Shown: positions 61,643-64,000 of the stretch, in pieces
Layout of the letters: the number at the start of each line of letters is the position of its first letter
How positions within the stretch are numbered: the stretch's first letter is position 1
Assembly: GCA_041617635.1 (NCBI GenBank)
Contig: JBFJOO010000008.1
Span: 26,968 to 90,967, forward strand
Reading direction: 5' to 3'
Length of the DNA: 64,000 bases
From: JAABRB01 sp041617635
GTDB taxonomy: Bacteria; Pseudomonadota; Gammaproteobacteria; Burkholderiales; SG8-39
Translations under genes and position numbers: made by a program
Notes under the pieces: generated by a model
Seen by the model: the letters and a program-made list of their open reading frames with translations, nothing else
The model's database searches: none
What the model was told of the DNA's origin: nothing

Positions 61643-63154
61643 ATGCCGACCGACTACCTGGAGAAGATTCTCACTGCGCGCGTCTACGACGTCGCGGAGG
61701 AGACGCCGCTCGAGTTCGCGCCGAATCTCTCGGCGCGGCTCGGCAATCGCATCATGCTCAAGCGTGAGGACATGCAACCAGTGTTCTCGTTCAAGCTGCG
61801 CGGCGCCTACAACAAGATGACGCGATTGCCCGCCGCGGCGCTGAAGCGTGGCGTCATCGCCGCCTCCGCCGGCAATCACGCGCAAGGCGTCGCCCTCGCG
61901 GCGCGCAAGCTGGGGTGTCGCGCAGTGATCGTGATGCCGGTGACGACGCCGCGCATCAAGGTGGACGCGGTGAAGGCGCTGCGGGCCGAGGTCGTGCTGA
62001 CCGGCGACTCGTACAGCGAAGCGCACGCCGAGGCGAAGCGAATCGAGCGCCGCGAGCGCTTGAGCTTCGTTCACCCCTACGACGATCCGGACGTGATCGC
62101 CGGACAGGGCACCATCGGGATGGAGATCCTGCGCCAGGCGACGCGACCGGTGCACGCGATCTTCGTCTGCGTGGGGGGCGGCGGACTGATCTCCGGCATC
62201 GCAGCCTACGTGAAGCGCTTGCAGCCGGCGATCAAGGTGATCGGCGTGCAACCCGTGGATTCCGATGCGATGACGCGCTCGGTGCGGACCGGGCGCCGCG
62301 TTGTCCTGCCGCATGTCGGCCTCTTCGCCGACGGTGTGGCCGTGAAGCAGGTCGGAGCCGAGACCTATCGGTTGGCGAAGAAGTACGTCGACGACTGGAT
62401 CCTGGTCGACACTGACGAGATCTGCGCGGCCATCAAGGACGTCTTCGAGGACACCCGTTCGATCCTCGAGCCGGCCGGCGCACTCGGCGTGGCGGGAATC
62501 AAGCAGTACGTTCAGCGGACCGGGGTGCGCGACCAGAAGCTCGTGGCGATTGCATCTGGCGCGAACACCAACTTCGACCGGCTGCGGTTCATTGCCGAGC
62601 GGGCGGAGGTGGGCGAACAGCGCGAGGCGCTGTTCGCTGTGACGATTCCCGAACGGCCCGGGAGCTTCAAAAAGTTCTGTTCGACGCTCGGCGGGCGGAA
62701 CATCACGGAGTTCAATTACCGGATCGCGGACCCGCGCGAGGCGCATGTGTTCGTGGGCGTCCAGATCCAGAATCGCACCGAGCGTGCGCGCATCGTGCGG
62801 ACGCTCGAGCGGCACAGCCTCAAGACCGAAGACCTCTCGGACAACGAGATGGCAAAGCTGCACATCCGGCACCTCGTCGGCGGGCATGCTCCGCTCGCCG
62901 ATCACGAGCTCCTCTACCGCTTCGAGTTTCCGGAGCGCCCGGGCGCGCTCTTGAAGTTTCTCGAGAGCATGCGCTCGGACTGGAACATCAGCCTTTTTCA
63001 CTACCGCAATGACGGTGCGAACTTCGGCCGTGTCCTGGTCGGCATGCAGGTGCCGCCGCGGGAGATGCGCGCATTCCGCCAGTTTCTCGCCACGCTCGGC
63101 TATCCTTACGTCGACGAGAGCGCGAATCTGGCCTATCGGCTCTTCCTGGGGTGA
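61643..63154 (+). CDS. ilvA: Threonine dehydratase (biosynthetic)
   Basis: 503 residues. The PLP lysine is K51 in VFSFKLRGAYNKM; GIIAASAGNHAQGV-like RGVIAASAGNHAQGVALAAR and phosphate loop VGGGGLISG are present. Two C-terminal ACT-like domains (about 325-500; TIPERPGSFKKFCSTLGGRN, FEFPERPGALLKFLESM) permit feedback by isoleucine. It converts threonine to 2-oxobutanoate. ATG 61643 gives MPTDYLEKILTARVYDVAEE, so the longer open frame is not used. Confidence 0.96.
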   Translation: MPTDYLEKILTARVYDVAEETPLEFAPNLSARLGNRIMLKREDMQPVFSFKLRGAYNKMTRLPAAALKRGVIAASAGNHAQGVALAARKLGCRAVIVMPVTTPRIKVDAVKALRAEVVLTGDSYSEAHAEAKRIERRERLSFVHPYDDPDVIAGQGTIGMEILRQATRPVHAIFVCVGGGGLISGIAAYVKRLQPAIKVIGVQPVDSDAMTRSVRTGRRVVLPHVGLFADGVAVKQVGAETYRLAKKYVDDWILVDTDEICAAIKDVFEDTRSILEPAGALGVAGIKQYVQRTGVRDQKLVAIASGANTNFDRLRFIAERAEVGEQREALFAVTIPERPGSFKKFCSTLGGRNITEFNYRIADPREAHVFVGVQIQNRTERARIVRTLERHSLKTEDLSDNEMAKLHIRHLVGGHAPLADHELLYRFEFPERPGALLKFLESMRSDWNISLFHYRNDGANFGRVLVGMQVPPREMRAFRQFLATLGYPYVDESANLAYRLFLG

Positions 63155-63181
63155 TCGCTCGCGGCGATCACCGCCGACGGC

Positions 63182-63844
63182 ATGGCAAGCAAGACCCACT
63201 TCATCTCCAAGTCGGTGCGCGATTACGTCGCCGCACACTCGGCACGACCGGACGCGCTGCTCGAGGAGTTGCGGGCCGTCACCGGACGCGAATCGATGGC
63301 CCGCATGCAGATCGCGCCCGAGCAAGGCGCATTTCTCGCGCTCATCGTCAAGGTGCTCGGCGCGAATCGCGCAATCGAGATCGGCACGTTCACCGGCTAC
63401 AGCGCGATCTGCATCGCGCGTTCGCTCGGACCGGAGGGCAGGCTTCTCGCCTGCGACGTGAGCGAGGAGTGGACGGCGACCGCGAGAGAATTCTGGCGCC
63501 GGGCGGGGCTGGCCGAGCGCATCGAGCTCAAGCTCGCCCCGGCCCTCGAGACGCTCGACGAGCTGCTGCGCGGAGGCAGCGCTGGCGGATTCGATTTTGC
63601 GTTCATCGACGCGGACAAGGAGAACTACGACGGCTATTACGAGCGGTGTCTGGCGTTGATTCGATCCGGCGGGCTGATCGCGCTCGACAACGTGCTCTGG
63701 TCGGGCGCCGTCGCGGGCAAGAAGGATCAGTCGGCCGCGACGGTCGCGTTGCGCGCCCTCAACGACAAGCTCGTCAGCGATCCGCGCGTGGAAGTATCGA
63801 TGGTCCCCATCGGCGACGGCCTCACCCTAGCCCTGAAAAAGTGA
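63182..63844 (+). CDS. Class I O-methyltransferase (CCoAOMT-like)
   Basis: 220 residues. SAM-binding motif AIEIGTFTGYSAICIARSLG; metal and catalytic patch FAFIDADKENYDGYYERCL; LIALDNVLWSGAVAGK. These match the caffeoyl-CoA-type metal-dependent O-methyltransferases; bacterial members methylate catechol-type substrates. It lies 27 bp after ilvA on the same strand, likely cotranscribed without a pathway link. Confidence 0.9.
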   Translation: MASKTHFISKSVRDYVAAHSARPDALLEELRAVTGRESMARMQIAPEQGAFLALIVKVLGANRAIEIGTFTGYSAICIARSLGPEGRLLACDVSEEWTATAREFWRRAGLAERIELKLAPALETLDELLRGGSAGGFDFAFIDADKENYDGYYERCLALIRSGGLIALDNVLWSGAVAGKKDQSAATVALRALNDKLVSDPRVEVSMVPIGDGLTLALKK

Positions 63845-63878
63845 AGACCGGAAAGGCATTGGCGGTGTTCGGCTCAGC

Positions 63879-64000
63879 GGGAAGGAAGGTAACGGGAGGA
63901 AACCAGCGCGTGTCGCTTTTTCGGAGGACGACCCAGGCCAACGATGGGTTTACTCCTTCCGGGAAGGAGGGTAACGGGAGGGAACCAGGCGGTTCCCTCC
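63879..64000. repeat. Family B repeats at right edge (two copies)
   Basis: Unit 1 (63879-63906) reads GGGAAGGAAGGTAACGGG then AGGAAACCAG; unit 2 (63961-64000) reads GGGAAGGAGGGTAACGGG then AGGGAACCAGGCGGTTCCCTCC and may continue past the edge. Between them GTTTACTCCTTCC (63948-63960) is the start of the unit in inverted order, forming a head-to-head palindrome with unit 2. Related to copy B1 at 9501-9560. Non-coding. Confidence 0.8.

Overview
The window looks like a chromosomal segment of a high-GC betaproteobacterium. This rests on gene order rather than any one marker. Blocks typical of that class are mreB-mreC-mreD-mrdA-rodA-rlpA, gshB followed by a PTS EIIA/HPr/EI set, metX-metW, and the run leuS-lptE-holA-proA-nadD-rsfS-rlmH-maf-rng. 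I cannot place it below class. No prophage, insertion sequence, integrase or CRISPR array is visible. Most of the window is core chromosome, with accessory metabolism in between.

Layout. 1-6094 (minus strand): the rod-shape and elongasome cluster, cut at the left edge inside rlpA. 6173-9490 (plus): gatCAB. 9583-11372: a DUF4124 envelope protein and exonuclease III. 11553-18299: a catabolic and uptake cluster with an SMP-30 lactonase-like protein, a cyclase/formamidase-like hydrolase, a cupin with a strongly basic tail, a complete TRAP transporter, and a divergent fumarylacetoacetate-hydrolase-family enzyme. 18781-21096: a MotA/TolQ/ExbB-type channel with a MotB/OmpA-type peptidoglycan-binding partner, resembling a stand-alone ion-driven motor. 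21312-24820: an AmpG-like permease and metX-metW, behind what looks like a SAM-II-type riboswitch and an intrinsic terminator. 24870-28809: an unknown protein, a PTS phosphorelay without a sugar permease, and gshB. 28877-33136: a second TRAP transporter and a triheme cytochrome made of three cytochrome-c5-like repeats. 33327: tRNA-Arg(CCG).

33670-40929 (plus): one continuous iron-sulfur assembly operon, iscR-iscA-sufB-sufC-sufD-sufS-sufU-nfu-Rieske ferredoxin. Its promoter is overlapped by a near-consensus type-1 IscR operator, which predicts feedback repression by holo-IscR. 41065-45646: a zinc-ribbon membrane protein, a beta-propeller protein, a LysR regulator facing a DUF2917 protein, and an amidase. 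45758-56012 (minus): housekeeping genes from rng back to leuS. 56146-58241 (plus): a FecR/SPOR envelope protein, then a pentaheme c-type cytochrome with two EF-hand-like loops and an FNR-type box at the right distance from a -10. 58370-63844: uvrD, two small proteins, ilvA and an O-methyltransferase.

Two families of intergenic palindromic repeats punctuate the window. Family A is a double hairpin with CAAGGGG/CCCCTTG stems, in four copies near 4.9, 11.4, 41.0 and 61.0 kb, with a flank-only relative near 21.2 kb. Family B contains GGGAAGGAGGGTAACGGG and a GGAACC/GGTTCC dyad, near 9.5 kb and at the right edge. They are the clearest structure that the genes do not explain. The best functional leads are the motor-like pair, the FNR-boxed pentaheme cytochrome, the riboswitch and the IscR-controlled SUF operon.
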